Notes: generated by a model from the letters alone, not told the origin. A stretch of 33,921 nt of DNA from Lachnospiraceae bacterium UBA1683 (GCA_002320245.1 DCKD01000075.1:1-33921), one strand, 5' to 3'; shown: positions 25,233-33,798, numbered from the stretch's first letter. Made by a program: numbers and translations.

Positions 25233-25628
25233 CGTACCCCTGAACAGGCGGGTCGCAAATACCGCAACTTTCGGCAGGAAAATAATACATCCGATAACCG
25301 CCGCCGCAACCGCTGCAATCAATACCGCCCCCGCCGCCGTATCTTTCGCAATTTTCGCCAATGGCCTGTGTTCCTCTGTCACCAGATCCACCACCGCCTC
25401 AACCGAAGTGTTGACTAACTCAAGTGCCATAATCAGCCCGCACAATAAGAGGCATATGCACCACTCTGTTTTAGAAATCCGAAACACAGCGCCTGCAATA
25501 ATGACAAAAACTGTCATCAGGCAGTGTATTTTCATATTCTGCTCCTGCCGAATCCCTGTGAGTATTCCCGCAAACGCATACCGGAATCCGCCGTACAGCT
25601 TAGATTTCCTCTTCTTTTTCCCAGACAT
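25212..25628 (-). CDS. dgkA: Diacylglycerol/undecaprenol kinase (DgkA family)
   Basis: A 138-residue membrane enzyme with three helices. In Gram-positive bacteria this family phosphorylates undecaprenol to recycle the carrier lipid for cell wall and polysaccharide synthesis. 'GFRYAFAGILTGIRQEQNMKIH' at the N-terminus and the catalytic 'ALELVNTSVEAVVDLV' (about 67-82) with 'AKIAKDTAAGAVLIAA' after it are diagnostic. The usual end lies near 'IGCIIFLPK'; here about 20 extra residues follow and the last few are encoded by repeat copy B. A possible extended -10 (TG-A-TAAAAT, minus strand) is at 25727-25735. The gene stands alone, bracketed by two direct copies of the repeat. Confidence 0.92.
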   Translation of the reverse strand: MSGKKKRKSKLYGGFRYAFAGILTGIRQEQNMKIHCLMTVFVIIAGAVFRISKTEWCICLLLCGLIMALELVNTSVEAVVDLVTEEHRPLAKIAKDTAAGAVLIAAVAAAVIGCIIFLPKVAVFATRLFRGTDTFIFR

Positions 25629-25864
25629 CCCCTATCATCCTCTCTCACTTATCATCATTTGTTTCCCGCAATTACGCCCGCAGCCAATTCAATTGTTTCT
25701 GCCTTTGCATGATTTTTATTTCTTATATTTTATCATATTGAGATACATAGGGAAACAAAAATAAGCAAATTTAACTGTGATTTTCTTCCTGATATTTCAT
25801 TTTTCAGATCCTGTCTTTAACATCTCCTTTTAATCCAGAATCTTACGCTTCGCTTCCAGTGCAC
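25629..25864. other. AT-rich gene-free region upstream of dgkA
   Basis: No gene longer than a few codons was found. It carries the possible dgkA promoter and an eight-codon frame after AAGGAG (about 25830, minus strand) that I do not consider a gene. It ends at repeat copy C. Confidence 0.5.
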
Positions 25865-26013
25865 TGCACGTTCAGTTAAATAACGCAGAATAAATTTTCA
25901 GTCCGCAAGGCGAAGGAATGAGGCGATGCGGTGGCATCGTCGATTGACGGCAACGCAGGGGATGGACATTCAGGCACGCTATTTGGCGAAATGTGAATGA
26001 GACAGTACACTAG
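25865..26013 (+). mobile_element. MITE-like repeat, copy C
   Basis: Same orientation and interior as copies A and B. The right end GTGAATGAGACAGTACACTA is identical to copy A. The left end has lost about eight bases (CACTG joined to CACGTTCAG). It ends about 30 bases past the stop of the Fe-S protein gene at 26045 and lies upstream of dgkA. Confidence 0.75.
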
Positions 26014-26044
26014 GGGCACATACCCATGCCATGAACTTTGCCCG

Positions 26045-26749
26045 TCAGATAAGCGTACCATCGGTTGCGATTGTGACAACCTGCCATGGAATAAATTTAC
26101 CGCTTGCTTTCAGAGCATTTCTTGCTGCATTCTCCAAGCCGCCGCAGCAAGGGACCTCCATCCGCACAATCACTACACTTTTGATATCATTATTTGCAAT
26201 AATCTCTGTCAGCTTCTCCGAATAGTCCGTCGAATCCAGTTTCGGACAGCCAATTACCGTAATATGCCCTTTGATGAATCTGTCATGGAATGCCGCATAG
26301 GCATATGCGGTACAGTCTGCAGCAATTAACAGCTTTGCCCCTTCATAATATGGAGCCTTCACCGGCATCAGTTTCATCTGGCACGGCCATTGTCTCAGCC
26401 ATGATTGTTGATTTCGGTTGCCCGACATCTCTTCCGGCTGGTTTTCAGGTCTTTGGAACTGCTTCATACGCATTCCCGGACATCCATGCGGCTCTGCATT
26501 CCGCTGCATCTTCTTTTGTTTGTTTTCCATAACTGCCTGCTCATTGTAGGCAGGAGCCTCACGCTCCTCGAACGAAATCGCACCGGTAGGACAGTTCGGA
26601 AGACAATCTCCAAGTCCATCACAGAAATCCTCACGCGTCAGTTTTGCTTTTCCGTCAATAATCTCAATTGCACCTTCGTGACAGGCATCGGCACACAGAC
26701 CACATCCATTACATTTATCCTCATCAATGCAAATAATTTTTCTTTTCAT
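26045..26749 (-). CDS. Ferredoxin-type Fe-S protein beside a Crp/Fnr regulator
   Basis: A 234-residue iron-sulfur protein. The first cluster site is complete ('CNGCGLCADACHEGAI', about 14-29). The second, 'CDGLGDCLPNCPTGAI' (about 43-58), has three cysteines in place of four. A polar linker follows, then a C-terminal domain with conserved-looking cysteines: 'AADCTAYAY', 'GCPKLD' and 'VPCCGG'. Proteins of this build often lie next to Crp/Fnr regulators and hybrid-cluster proteins in Clostridia and are linked to redox or nitrosative stress; that role is inferred. AAGGAGG lies 13 bases before the ATG, a longer spacing than usual. It is divergent from the regulator gene. Confidence 0.85.
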   Translation of the reverse strand: MKRKIICIDEDKCNGCGLCADACHEGAIEIIDGKAKLTREDFCDGLGDCLPNCPTGAISFEEREAPAYNEQAVMENKQKKMQRNAEPHGCPGMRMKQFQRPENQPEEMSGNRNQQSWLRQWPCQMKLMPVKAPYYEGAKLLIAADCTAYAYAAFHDRFIKGHITVIGCPKLDSTDYSEKLTEIIANNDIKSVVIVRMEVPCCGGLENAARNALKASGKFIPWQVVTIATDGTLI

Positions 26750-26894
26750 ATTGTATTATTTTCCTCCTTAAGTTGATTTTATGCCATAACGATATGATGC
26801 CAAGGTTCAAAAGTCATGTGTTTCATACTTGGATGAAAATACATAGCTTTGGGACCTGTATTAGTGTACTGGCATCAATGGGGCAAAATACCTT

Positions 26895-26921
26895 TTGACA
26901 TCAACATCATGATATTATAAT
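26895..26921 (+). promoter_or_regulatory. Probable promoter of the Crp/Fnr gene
   Basis: A perfect TTGACA (26895-26900) and perfect TATAAT (26916-26921) are separated by 15 bases, which is short. The short spacer may mean an activator is needed or a nearby alternative -35 is used. Confidence 0.5.
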
Positions 26922-26935
26922 ATAGAAAATAAGTC

Positions 26936-26951
26936 TGTTGGATTTCCAACA
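26936..26951. promoter_or_regulatory. Palindrome TGTTGGATTTCCAACA, candidate operator
   Basis: Seven-base perfect arms around TT, placed just downstream of the expected transcription start of the Crp/Fnr gene. The position suits self-repression by that regulator. Confidence 0.45.
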
Positions 26952-26984
26952 AATATGATGACTATAAATAAGTTTGAGGAAAAT

Positions 26985-27644
26985 ATGAAACCAGACACAG
27001 AGATACTTACCGGCAATCCGCTTTTTGAAGGAATCCGCCCCGAAGAAATTCCCGATATGCTGGACTGCCTTCAGGTGCGAACAATGAAATATGAGAAAAA
27101 CCAGATTATTTTCAGCGAAGGGGATTTGGCAGAATATGTCGGCATCCTCCTCACTGGAAGTATTTTTATCATGCGGGAAGATTATTTCGGCAACCGGCAT
27201 ATCACGACAACATTGCAGGCGCCGGAGTTGTTCGGTGAAGTTTTTGCCTGTGCAGAAACAGTTTTGCTCCCTGTCAGTGTGATTGCATGTGAAGATAGCA
27301 TGGTTATGCTGTTGAATTGCAAAAAAATTCTTACTGTCTGTGGGAATTCCTGCAAATTCCATAATACCCTGATCCATAACCTGTTGAAGGTGATTGCCCG
27401 GAAGAATCTGATGCTCAATAAGAAACTGAATATCATCACCAAACGCACAACCCGTGAAAAGCTGATGGCTTTTCTCATGTCAGAAGCGAAAAAAAATGCC
27501 GCCCCTGCATTCACGATTCCTTATAACCGGCAGGAGCTGGCAGACTACCTGGGTGTAGAAAGGTCTGCTTTGTCCGCTGAAATCAGCAGGCTTTGCAGGG
27601 AAGGCGTGTTAGAGACAAAAAGAAGCTGGTTTCATATCGGATAA
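26985..27644 (+). CDS. Crp/Fnr-family transcriptional regulator
   Basis: A 219-residue regulator with an N-terminal cyclic-nucleotide-binding-like barrel (about 10-125, including 'GDLAEYVGILLTGSIFIMRED') and a C-terminal winged helix: 'YNRQELADYLGVERSALSAEISRLCREGVLE' (about 175-205). It has no N-terminal cysteine cluster of FNR type, although several cysteines lie between about 85 and 125. A longer frame begins at 26955 without a ribosome site; the ATG at 26985 has GAGG six bases upstream. It is divergent from the Fe-S protein gene and probably controls it in response to redox, nitric oxide or a small ligand. Confidence 0.9.
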   Translation: MKPDTEILTGNPLFEGIRPEEIPDMLDCLQVRTMKYEKNQIIFSEGDLAEYVGILLTGSIFIMREDYFGNRHITTTLQAPELFGEVFACAETVLLPVSVIACEDSMVMLLNCKKILTVCGNSCKFHNTLIHNLLKVIARKNLMLNKKLNIITKRTTREKLMAFLMSEAKKNAAPAFTIPYNRQELADYLGVERSALSAEISRLCREGVLETKRSWFHIG

Positions 27645-27688
27645 TTTTCCATCTATTTTTGTCCTCTATTATTCCGTATATAGTAATG

Positions 27689-27717
27689 GCGGACTGTCTT
27701 TCTGCATGACAGCCCGC
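27689..27717 (-). terminator. Stem-loop after the last gene of the ABC operon
   Basis: On the minus strand GCGGGCTGTC pairs with GACAGTCCGC (10 bp with one G-U) around a nine-base loop, 25 bases after the stop of the HbpS-like gene. The base pairing is better on this strand than on the other. No U-run follows, so it may be a weak or assisted terminator. Confidence 0.4.
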
Positions 27718-27742
27718 TCAAGTAGCTTATAAAATTTTCTAA

Positions 27743-28231
27743 CTATACATTCTGAATAACGGATCCAAAGTATTCATCTAACGCCTCAATGATTACTTGA
27801 TGATCCTCTGTATGCATCAGACCTGACACGCAAATGGAGCCAACCACCCCACTGCCTTTTAGTTTCAAAGGAAACCCTCCACCAAACCTGGCATAATCCT
27901 CTTCCTTCATCCTGTGCTCTCTTAGAGATTCGCCGCTTCGCTCAAGTTCTACATAAAGATGAAGAGTGCTGATACCCAACATATCTACCGTATTTGCTTT
28001 TGCCTGTAGCCACAGTTCATTATTCTTATTTGTTCCATCCGGAAAAAAGCGATAAACTATAAGGTGATTAAAACGAATTTCAATCGCTGCCGGCTTATTA
28101 TACTTTAAACTTTTTTGAAACAGTAATTCCCCTAATATTTTTGCATCTGTCTGAGTAAATGACGTAAATTGATATTTTTCTTCTTCTTCAATACTCTTAT
28201 TTAAAAGTTGAATTGACAATCCCTTCCACAT
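27743..28231 (-). CDS. HbpS/GlcG-like (UPF0303) protein
   Basis: A 162-residue protein of the HbpS/GlcG-like fold, closest in build to the UPF0303 group, sometimes annotated 'heme-degrading domain'. The C-terminal block 'RFGGGFPLKLKGSGVVGSICVSGLMHTEDHQVIIEALDEYF' (about 117-157) is the conserved signature. Related proteins bind heme, cobalamin or small ligands, and GlcG-like members occur in carboxylate and diol degradation operons, so ligand binding is likely but unspecified. It ends the ABC importer/dehydrogenase operon, 53 bases after the dehydrogenase gene. Confidence 0.8.
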   Translation of the reverse strand: MWKGLSIQLLNKSIEEEEKYQFTSFTQTDAKILGELLFQKSLKYNKPAAIEIRFNHLIVYRFFPDGTNKNNELWLQAKANTVDMLGISTLHLYVELERSGESLREHRMKEEDYARFGGGFPLKLKGSGVVGSICVSGLMHTEDHQVIIEALDEYFGSVIQNV

Positions 28232-28284
28232 CCTTTTCCACTCTGTGATTTAAATAATTTTTATGACATGTTGACACACTCCGG

Positions 28285-29136
28285 TTAAACTTTATATGAC
28301 TCTTTCAGTGCTTTAAGCATCACTTCAACCGGAGCCTTACGTCCCGTCCATAGCTCAAAGGCTATTGCTCCCTGATTGACTAGCATCTGCATACCATGAA
28401 ATGTTCTGCATCCTTTTTTCTTTGCTTCCGCAAGAAAGAGCGTATTCTCCTTATTCGGTATTACATCACACACCACTACATTCGCATTTAAGCTTTCATA
28501 GTTAATATCCGGTTTTTCTGTTTCTTTCACAAATCCTATAGAAGTAGCATTTACCAGAATGTCCGTATTCTCCGGAATGCTGTATGTCCCGTTCCAAAGT
28601 TCAAACTCCGCACAGGCCGGTGTACTATGATTTAATAGCCCTGTTAGGGCTTCCCCCTGTTCTTCAAAAATATTAACAACAGTTATCTTTCGGATACCTG
28701 CATTGGCGAGCTCCACAGCAATTGCTCTCGCAACGCCTCCTGCACCTAAAATAACAGCATTTTTGTTTATAATTGGGATATTTCCGTTTTTTAGATTCAT
28801 AACAAAACCTTTACCGTCTGTATTTTCTCCATACAGTTTACCATTTCGCTGATATATGGTATTGACGGCTCCCATGACTCTTGCATCTTCAGCAACTACA
28901 TCCAAATACTTCAGCACTTCCATTTTATGGGGCATCGTAATATTGATGCCTAAAAAGTTCATGGCCTTCATTCCGTCGATAGCCTTCTGTAAATCCCCCT
29001 TTTTCACCTGAATAGTAAGATATTGCATCGGAAGATTCTCTGCGTCAAAAGCAGCCTGTTCTATTACCACAGATGGATTATCGTCAACAGGATCCCCAAA
29101 GACGCCAAGCAACTGTTTTTGATATACTCTTTTCAT
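28285..29136 (-). CDS. Shikimate/quinate dehydrogenase-like enzyme (AroE family)
   Basis: An NAD(P)-dependent dehydrogenase of 283 residues with the AroE fold. The catalytic lysine ('INITMPHKMEV', about 65-69), the aspartate ('GENTDGKGF', about 105) and Asn in 'GAVNTIY' are present, and the cofactor loop is 'AVILGAGGVARAIAVELANAGI' (about 128-149). However, where AroE has S-x-S-P to bind the substrate carboxylate, this protein has 'GDPVDDNPS' (about 15-23). Substrate preference therefore probably differs from shikimate. The gene lies in a sugar-type ABC importer operon, 16 bases after the binding-protein gene, suggesting catabolism of an imported compound. The start has GAGG seven bases upstream. 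Confidence 0.88.
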   Translation of the reverse strand: MKRVYQKQLLGVFGDPVDDNPSVVIEQAAFDAENLPMQYLTIQVKKGDLQKAIDGMKAMNFLGINITMPHKMEVLKYLDVVAEDARVMGAVNTIYQRNGKLYGENTDGKGFVMNLKNGNIPIINKNAVILGAGGVARAIAVELANAGIRKITVVNIFEEQGEALTGLLNHSTPACAEFELWNGTYSIPENTDILVNATSIGFVKETEKPDINYESLNANVVVCDVIPNKENTLFLAEAKKKGCRTFHGMQMLVNQGAIAFELWTGRKAPVEVMLKALKESYKV

Positions 29137-29152
29137 GCCTATTCCTCTTTAT

Positions 29153-30253
29153 CTAGTAGTTATAATTATCTACATCATCAGAACTAAAAATAAGAACATC
29201 TCCCAGAATTACCTCTCCACCTTCTGCAATCACACTTGTCCCAAGACGATTTGTTGTAATTTCTGTTGAATCACCTGTAATGTCACCTTTTACTAACTGA
29301 TACGCCGTCATCGTCGCCAAATACCCTAAATCTGAACAGTTCCACAACACCCCTTTATTCAAAGGATTTTTTTCATCTTTAATATACGAATTCAGCGCAT
29401 TTGGCGTTGCAAGACCTGTCAGGACTATTTTACCTGCATCAGGCTTATTGGCGGCTGCATCATAAGATGAAGCCAGCGCTGGCGTTCCCATGGATGTAAA
29501 GGAAAATGCACACTGAATTTTATCCTCACCTTCTCCCATACGGCTAATCAAAGTTGCGCACTGGCTCTGGCACTGTGTCTCATCAGAGCCCGGATAATAT
29601 ACATCTGTATCTTCATTTTTTATATGCATAAAACTATATTTATCTGTTTTTAACAATTCCTTGACTTCCGCCAGCCACGCCTGATGATTCTTTTCTGTCT
29701 TTGTAGCCGCCACAATTGCTAGATTAGCCTGTTTGCCATCCCCATATCCTTTTTCTTTCAAATCTTCTGCCGCCGCATCTAGCAATCCCTTTGCTACACT
29801 ATTAACAGAACATTGATTCACAAAAAAATCTCTCGCATCCGGCATCGTATCTGAATCATACGTTACGACTTTGATTCCCTTATCTTTTGCTTTTTTCAAT
29901 GTCGGCGCAATTGCCGTAGTATCCACTACACCTATTACAATTGCATCCACACCTTGTGCAATCCAACCTTCAAGCAGATCTACCTGTTTCTGATTCGTAG
30001 ACTGGTCCTGTGGTGGTCCATCATACAAAAGAGTTACTTTCTCCCCCTCATTTAACTCTGCAACAGCATCTTCCGCCCCCTCCTTGCAGGCATCCCAATA
30101 GTTTTCCCCTTTCATCTTCGGCAACACGGCAATTTTGATTTCTCCCTCACCCCCGCTGTTGTCTTTCACTCCTGAAGAACACCCTGTTAACATCCCGACC
30201 AGCATAATACCAGCCAACAGTTGCGCGCCAAACTTTCTTGTAAATTTTTTCAT
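29153..30253 (-). CDS. ABC importer substrate-binding lipoprotein, RhaS/LsrB type
   Basis: A 366-residue periplasmic-binding-protein-like lipoprotein. The signal peptide ends in the lipobox 'LTGC' (Cys25), followed by a Ser/Gly linker. The body is a type I binding fold resembling RhaS and LsrB: 'YDGPPQDQSTNQKQVDLLEGW', 'VVTYDSDTMPDARDFFVNQ' with the Asp and Asn-Gln that contact ligands in that group, 'LTGLATPNALNSYI' and an end 'LIFSSDDVDNYNY' like LsrB's. It brings a sugar or polyol to two permeases encoded upstream. AGGAGG lies eight bases before the ATG. Rhamnose or AI-2 would be a guess; the dehydrogenase next door hints at a cyclic polyol or acid. Confidence 0.92.
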   Translation of the reverse strand: MKKFTRKFGAQLLAGIMLVGMLTGCSSGVKDNSGGEGEIKIAVLPKMKGENYWDACKEGAEDAVAELNEGEKVTLLYDGPPQDQSTNQKQVDLLEGWIAQGVDAIVIGVVDTTAIAPTLKKAKDKGIKVVTYDSDTMPDARDFFVNQCSVNSVAKGLLDAAAEDLKEKGYGDGKQANLAIVAATKTEKNHQAWLAEVKELLKTDKYSFMHIKNEDTDVYYPGSDETQCQSQCATLISRMGEGEDKIQCAFSFTSMGTPALASSYDAAANKPDAGKIVLTGLATPNALNSYIKDEKNPLNKGVLWNCSDLGYLATMTAYQLVKGDITGDSTEITTNRLGTSVIAEGGEVILGDVLIFSSDDVDNYNY

Positions 30254-30286
30254 CCTTGATTCCTCCTGACTAATTTTTAACTTATT

Positions 30287-31285
30287 CTAATGTAACGGCT
30301 GCATTTTTTCTCCCCCGCTTTCCTGCAATTTTGGCCGTTTTTTTCTCTTTCCCTGCATATTGATTAATGCATAGACTGTTAAACTTATTAATAAGACGGT
30401 TCCTTGGACAATGGTTTGAGCATCAACAGGCATACCCATCACCGTCAATCCACTATTTAAAACAGCAATAATAAGCGTAGCAATAATTGTCCCTTTCATA
30501 TCTCCATAGCCGCCAAGTATGCTTGTTCCTCCCAGCACGACTACAGTAATCACTTTCATATGCAAATTTGTTCCCGCATCATACTTCAGACTTGTAAAAC
30601 GTCCAATCCATGTTAACGCCGCAAAACCAGCCATAACACCTTCCAATACATATGCCTTGATAACAGCTATTTCCGTGTTTACTCCGGAATACCGCGCTGC
30701 ACCCTCATTTCTGCCAATCGCAAAGATAATCCTTCCATATACTGACTTCTGTAGTATAGTAACAAAAATAACAGCCCAAATAATGTATATGTATACCTGA
30801 ATCGGTATTCCAAACACCAAAGCATTCCCGAGAAAGTCTGTGACCGGATATGAGTAAATGCTAACCCCTTTTGAAATTCCCCTTGCTATCCCTAAAAACA
30901 AATACATTGTTGCCAAAGTTGTAACCATCGCCGGAACCTTTATTTTTGCAATAATGACTCCATTTAGCAGGCCACAGGCACAGCCAACCAGGAATGTAAC
31001 CGCTATTCCCAACAGGGAGCCTCCTTTCGCTGCAGCAATCCCACCAAGCATAGATGCGAGAACCATCATATTCCCGCAGGAAAGGTCTATTCCACCAGTC
31101 ACGATGATAATTGTCATAGGTAGGGCTAAAAAACCAATTTCAATCGCATTTTTTAACACCACACTAATAATATATTCACCTGATAGGAATGCCGGGTTTT
31201 GATTTGCAATCAAGAAAAATGAAATAATTAAAATAAAGACTAATGCAGCATTAAAATCTATCCTTAATTTATTCTCTACCCTCAT
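30287..31285 (-). CDS. ABC importer permease (RbsC/LsrD/RhaQ type), second subunit
   Basis: A 332-residue membrane protein with about ten hydrophobic segments and the BPD_transp_2 signature 'KVITVVVLGGTSILGGYGDMKGTIIATLII' (about 248-277). Other family marks are 'GGIDLSCGNMMVLASMLGG' (about 65-83) and 'GRNEGAARYSGVNTEIAVIKAYVLEG'. The C-terminus is basic and cytoplasmic. The start overlaps the stop of the first permease by four bases, so the two are made together and most likely form a heterodimeric channel. Confidence 0.93.
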   Translation of the reverse strand: MRVENKLRIDFNAALVFILIISFFLIANQNPAFLSGEYIISVVLKNAIEIGFLALPMTIIIVTGGIDLSCGNMMVLASMLGGIAAAKGGSLLGIAVTFLVGCACGLLNGVIIAKIKVPAMVTTLATMYLFLGIARGISKGVSIYSYPVTDFLGNALVFGIPIQVYIYIIWAVIFVTILQKSVYGRIIFAIGRNEGAARYSGVNTEIAVIKAYVLEGVMAGFAALTWIGRFTSLKYDAGTNLHMKVITVVVLGGTSILGGYGDMKGTIIATLIIAVLNSGLTVMGMPVDAQTIVQGTVLLISLTVYALINMQGKRKKRPKLQESGGEKMQPLH

Positions 31286-32256
31286 TGTTCCGCCCCCTCA
31301 ATTACTCGTTTCTTTTTCTTTTTATATGTAGTAGTCACAACAGATGCCAGAATAATAAATCCCATAACTGCGTCAGACCAATCGGAACTGATTCCCAGAT
31401 AATTAATTGCCGAGCTTATCATTGACAGAATTAAAGCCCCTATTACCGTGCCCTCGATTTTTCCCTTCCCCCCGGTTGTACTGGTTCCACCCAATACAGC
31501 AGACGCAATAAACAACATTTCCATGCCGTTTGCCATCGTCGGAGTAACGCGTTGACTTCCGGTAGCAATAATAACAGAAGTAACTCCATATAAACCACCC
31601 GCAATCATATAAGAAATAATAACGACTCGATTTACATTTATCCCTGCCAATCTTGCCCCCGTCATATTATTTCCGATTGCATATAGCTGTCTGGAATATC
31701 TTGAGTATTTCATAAACACGATTGCAATGACGGCAAACACAATTGCAATGACAACGCTCCCCGGAATCAATCCGAAAATCTTTGCCTTTACTGCCAGCCA
31801 GGTGAAACTCACCGGCAAATCATATATAGAGCCATTTACTGATAAGGGTAAAATTCCCTGAAGTATCTGTGTCGTCGCAAGAGTAGCTACAATTGCCGGG
31901 ATTCTTAGCCTTGTAATAATTAATCCGTTCACCATACTAATGAGAATACCAGTCGCAATAGCAGAAATTAATAAGACTCCCGTATTCAGTCCCTTTTTTC
32001 CAATGAGAGCCACAATAATACAAAGAGCGGATATTAATGCACCTGCCGATACATCGATATTAGAAGTAATGATAATCAAATTCATTCCAATGGCAGAAAT
32101 TAAAATATAACTGAATCTATTCAAAATGCTCATTACATTATTTATGTCGTAAAACCCCGCTGCAAATATCTTCAAGAAAACTAAAATTGCAATTAAAAAT
32201 ACGAACAAATAAAACTCCGTTGTTCTGAACCGGGAAAATTTTTTCGTCGTTGTCAT
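31282..32256 (-). CDS. ABC importer permease (RbsC/LsrC/RhaP type), first subunit
   Basis: A 324-residue membrane protein of the same family as its neighbour, with 'TSNIDVSAGALISALCIIVALIG' (about 64-86), 'NMTGARLAGINVNRVVIISYMIAGGLYGV' and 'IASAVLGGTSTTGGKGKIEGTVIGALIL' (about 247-275). AGGAGG lies eight bases before the ATG, and the gene follows the ATPase gene by 17 bases. Two different permeases with one fused ATPase is the RhaSTPQ/Lsr arrangement, in contrast to ribose systems with a single RbsC. Confidence 0.93.
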   Translation of the reverse strand: MTTTKKFSRFRTTEFYLFVFLIAILVFLKIFAAGFYDINNVMSILNRFSYILISAIGMNLIIITSNIDVSAGALISALCIIVALIGKKGLNTGVLLISAIATGILISMVNGLIITRLRIPAIVATLATTQILQGILPLSVNGSIYDLPVSFTWLAVKAKIFGLIPGSVVIAIVFAVIAIVFMKYSRYSRQLYAIGNNMTGARLAGINVNRVVIISYMIAGGLYGVTSVIIATGSQRVTPTMANGMEMLFIASAVLGGTSTTGGKGKIEGTVIGALILSMISSAINYLGISSDWSDAVMGFIILASVVTTTYKKKKKRVIEGAEQ

Positions 32257-32273
32257 CTTGCTTTCCTCCTTAA

Positions 32274-33779
32274 TCAGTCCAAATTCATGGCGATTTTCAG
32301 AATTTTTTCCTGTGTGGCTTCCTCTCTGCTAAAGCAACCTGCCAGTTCTCCTTCTTTCATAACATAAATCCTGTCACACATTCCAAGAAGTTCCGGCAAT
32401 TCGCTCGATACCATCAAGATAGTTAACCCTGTCTTGGTTAAATCACTTATAATTTTATAAATTTCTGCCTTTGCATTTACGTCTACCCCTCTGGTAGGTT
32501 CATCCAGAATCAATATTTTCGGATTTAATGCCAAAGCTTTCGAAAGCGATACTTTCTGCTGATTCCCTCCTGATAGATTATTTACAATAAAATCACTATC
32601 TGGGGTCTTAATTCCAAGGTTGTTAATATAACGCCCTGCAAGTTTCTTCTCCTTTTTACTTGAAATAATCCAATTCCTTGCTACAGATTCTAACTGTGGC
32701 ATAGAAATATTATTTCTTATACTCATAGCTGTCACCAGCCCAAGCTTGCCCCTATCCTCCGAAACATATACGATGCCCTGAGCCTTTGCATCCTTATAAT
32801 CCGAAATAGCTATCGGCTCACCCTCAAGGATGATCCTTCCAGAAACCTTATCGGAAAACCCACAGACAGTTTCCATCAATTCCGTCCGACCTGCACCTGC
32901 CAAGCCCGCAAACCCTAAGATTTCTCCCCTATTCACCTGAAAACTAATGTCTGTAAGAAAACCATTATCGTACAAATGCTCTACAGAAAGTATTTCCTCA
33001 CCTATCTGTGTTTCACATTTCGGGTAATAGTTCTCCATACGCCTTCCAACCATATCCGCCACAAGCTCATCTTTTGTCGTATACTTTACTCTCCTCGTAG
33101 ATATATAGGAACCGTCTCGTATTACAGTTACCTTATCGCAAATTTCAAATATCTCCTCCAGCCTATGACTGATATAAACAAGCCCCAGACCGTCCTTCTT
33201 TAAATTTCTGATAACCTCAAACAACGCATTCACCTCCCTTTGCGTCAGGGAAGCTGAGGGTTCATCCAAAATCAGCACCTTCGCATCGTAGGTTAGCGCT
33301 TTTGCAATTTCCACCATCTGTTTCTGTGCCATTCCAAGATTTTTTATATTTTCGTTTAAATCAATTTTTATATTCAGTTTCTTTAATATATCTTCGGCCT
33401 GTTTTCTCATAGCACTATAATCAAGAACCTTCACACAACCTGCAATTTTCTTTTGTTTCTCGTGTCCCAAAAACATATTTTCCAAAACTGTCATTTCCTC
33501 AAACAGACTTGTTTCCTGAAAGATAATTGCAACTCCTTTCTCATATGCCTCCTTAGGGTTTGAAAAACAAACTTCCTCACCGCCTAAAATCATTTTTCCC
33601 CCATCTGCTTTATACACCCCGCAGACAACTTTCATAAGTGTAGATTTTCCGGCTCCATTTTCACCGCAAATAGCATGAACCTCGCCATACTGCAAACAAA
33701 AGCTCACATCCTCTAACGCCTTAACACCAGGAAACTCCTTAACAATATGCTCTAGCCTTAATGCCTCTTTTAATTGCAA
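32274..33779 (-). CDS. ABC importer ATPase with two fused nucleotide-binding domains (RbsA/RhaT/LsrA type)
   Basis: A 501-residue cytoplasmic ATPase with two domains. The first has a proper Walker A ('GENGAGKST', about 36-44), a slightly unusual signature 'LGMAQKQMVEIAKAL' and Walker B 'VLILDEPSASLT'. The second has the degenerate Walker A typical of this family ('GLAGAGRTE', about 291) but a full signature 'LSGGNQQKV' and 'ILILDEPTRGVD'. The start is a TTG at 33779 with AAGGGG eight bases upstream; the ATG just before it is in another frame. It leads the operon importer-dehydrogenase-HbpS and follows a strong AT-rich promoter. Confidence 0.94.
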   Translation of the reverse strand: MQLKEALRLEHIVKEFPGVKALEDVSFCLQYGEVHAICGENGAGKSTLMKVVCGVYKADGGKMILGGEEVCFSNPKEAYEKGVAIIFQETSLFEEMTVLENMFLGHEKQKKIAGCVKVLDYSAMRKQAEDILKKLNIKIDLNENIKNLGMAQKQMVEIAKALTYDAKVLILDEPSASLTQREVNALFEVIRNLKKDGLGLVYISHRLEEIFEICDKVTVIRDGSYISTRRVKYTTKDELVADMVGRRMENYYPKCETQIGEEILSVEHLYDNGFLTDISFQVNRGEILGFAGLAGAGRTELMETVCGFSDKVSGRIILEGEPIAISDYKDAKAQGIVYVSEDRGKLGLVTAMSIRNNISMPQLESVARNWIISSKKEKKLAGRYINNLGIKTPDSDFIVNNLSGGNQQKVSLSKALALNPKILILDEPTRGVDVNAKAEIYKIISDLTKTGLTILMVSSELPELLGMCDRIYVMKEGELAGCFSREEATQEKILKIAMNLD

Positions 33780-33798
33780 CTTCTCATCCCCTTTTTAA

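Noticed and set aside
25805..25835. Eight-codon frame after AAGGAG upstream of dgkA
   Set aside because: Too short, no conservation evidence, and far from the next gene.
25105..26079. Two similar short minus-strand frames sharing 'SIDDATASPHSFALRTEN'
   Set aside because: They are frames through copies B and C of the repeat. The likeness comes from the DNA repeat, and start and stop are not conserved.
28285..29136. Calling the dehydrogenase a biosynthetic aroE
   Set aside because: It lacks the S-x-S motif and sits in a transport operon with no other shikimate pathway gene.
29153..33779. Calling the importer an AI-2 (Lsr) or rhamnose system
   Set aside because: The binding protein resembles both groups, but no lsrK/F/G or rhamnose catabolic gene is present and the dehydrogenase argues for another substrate.
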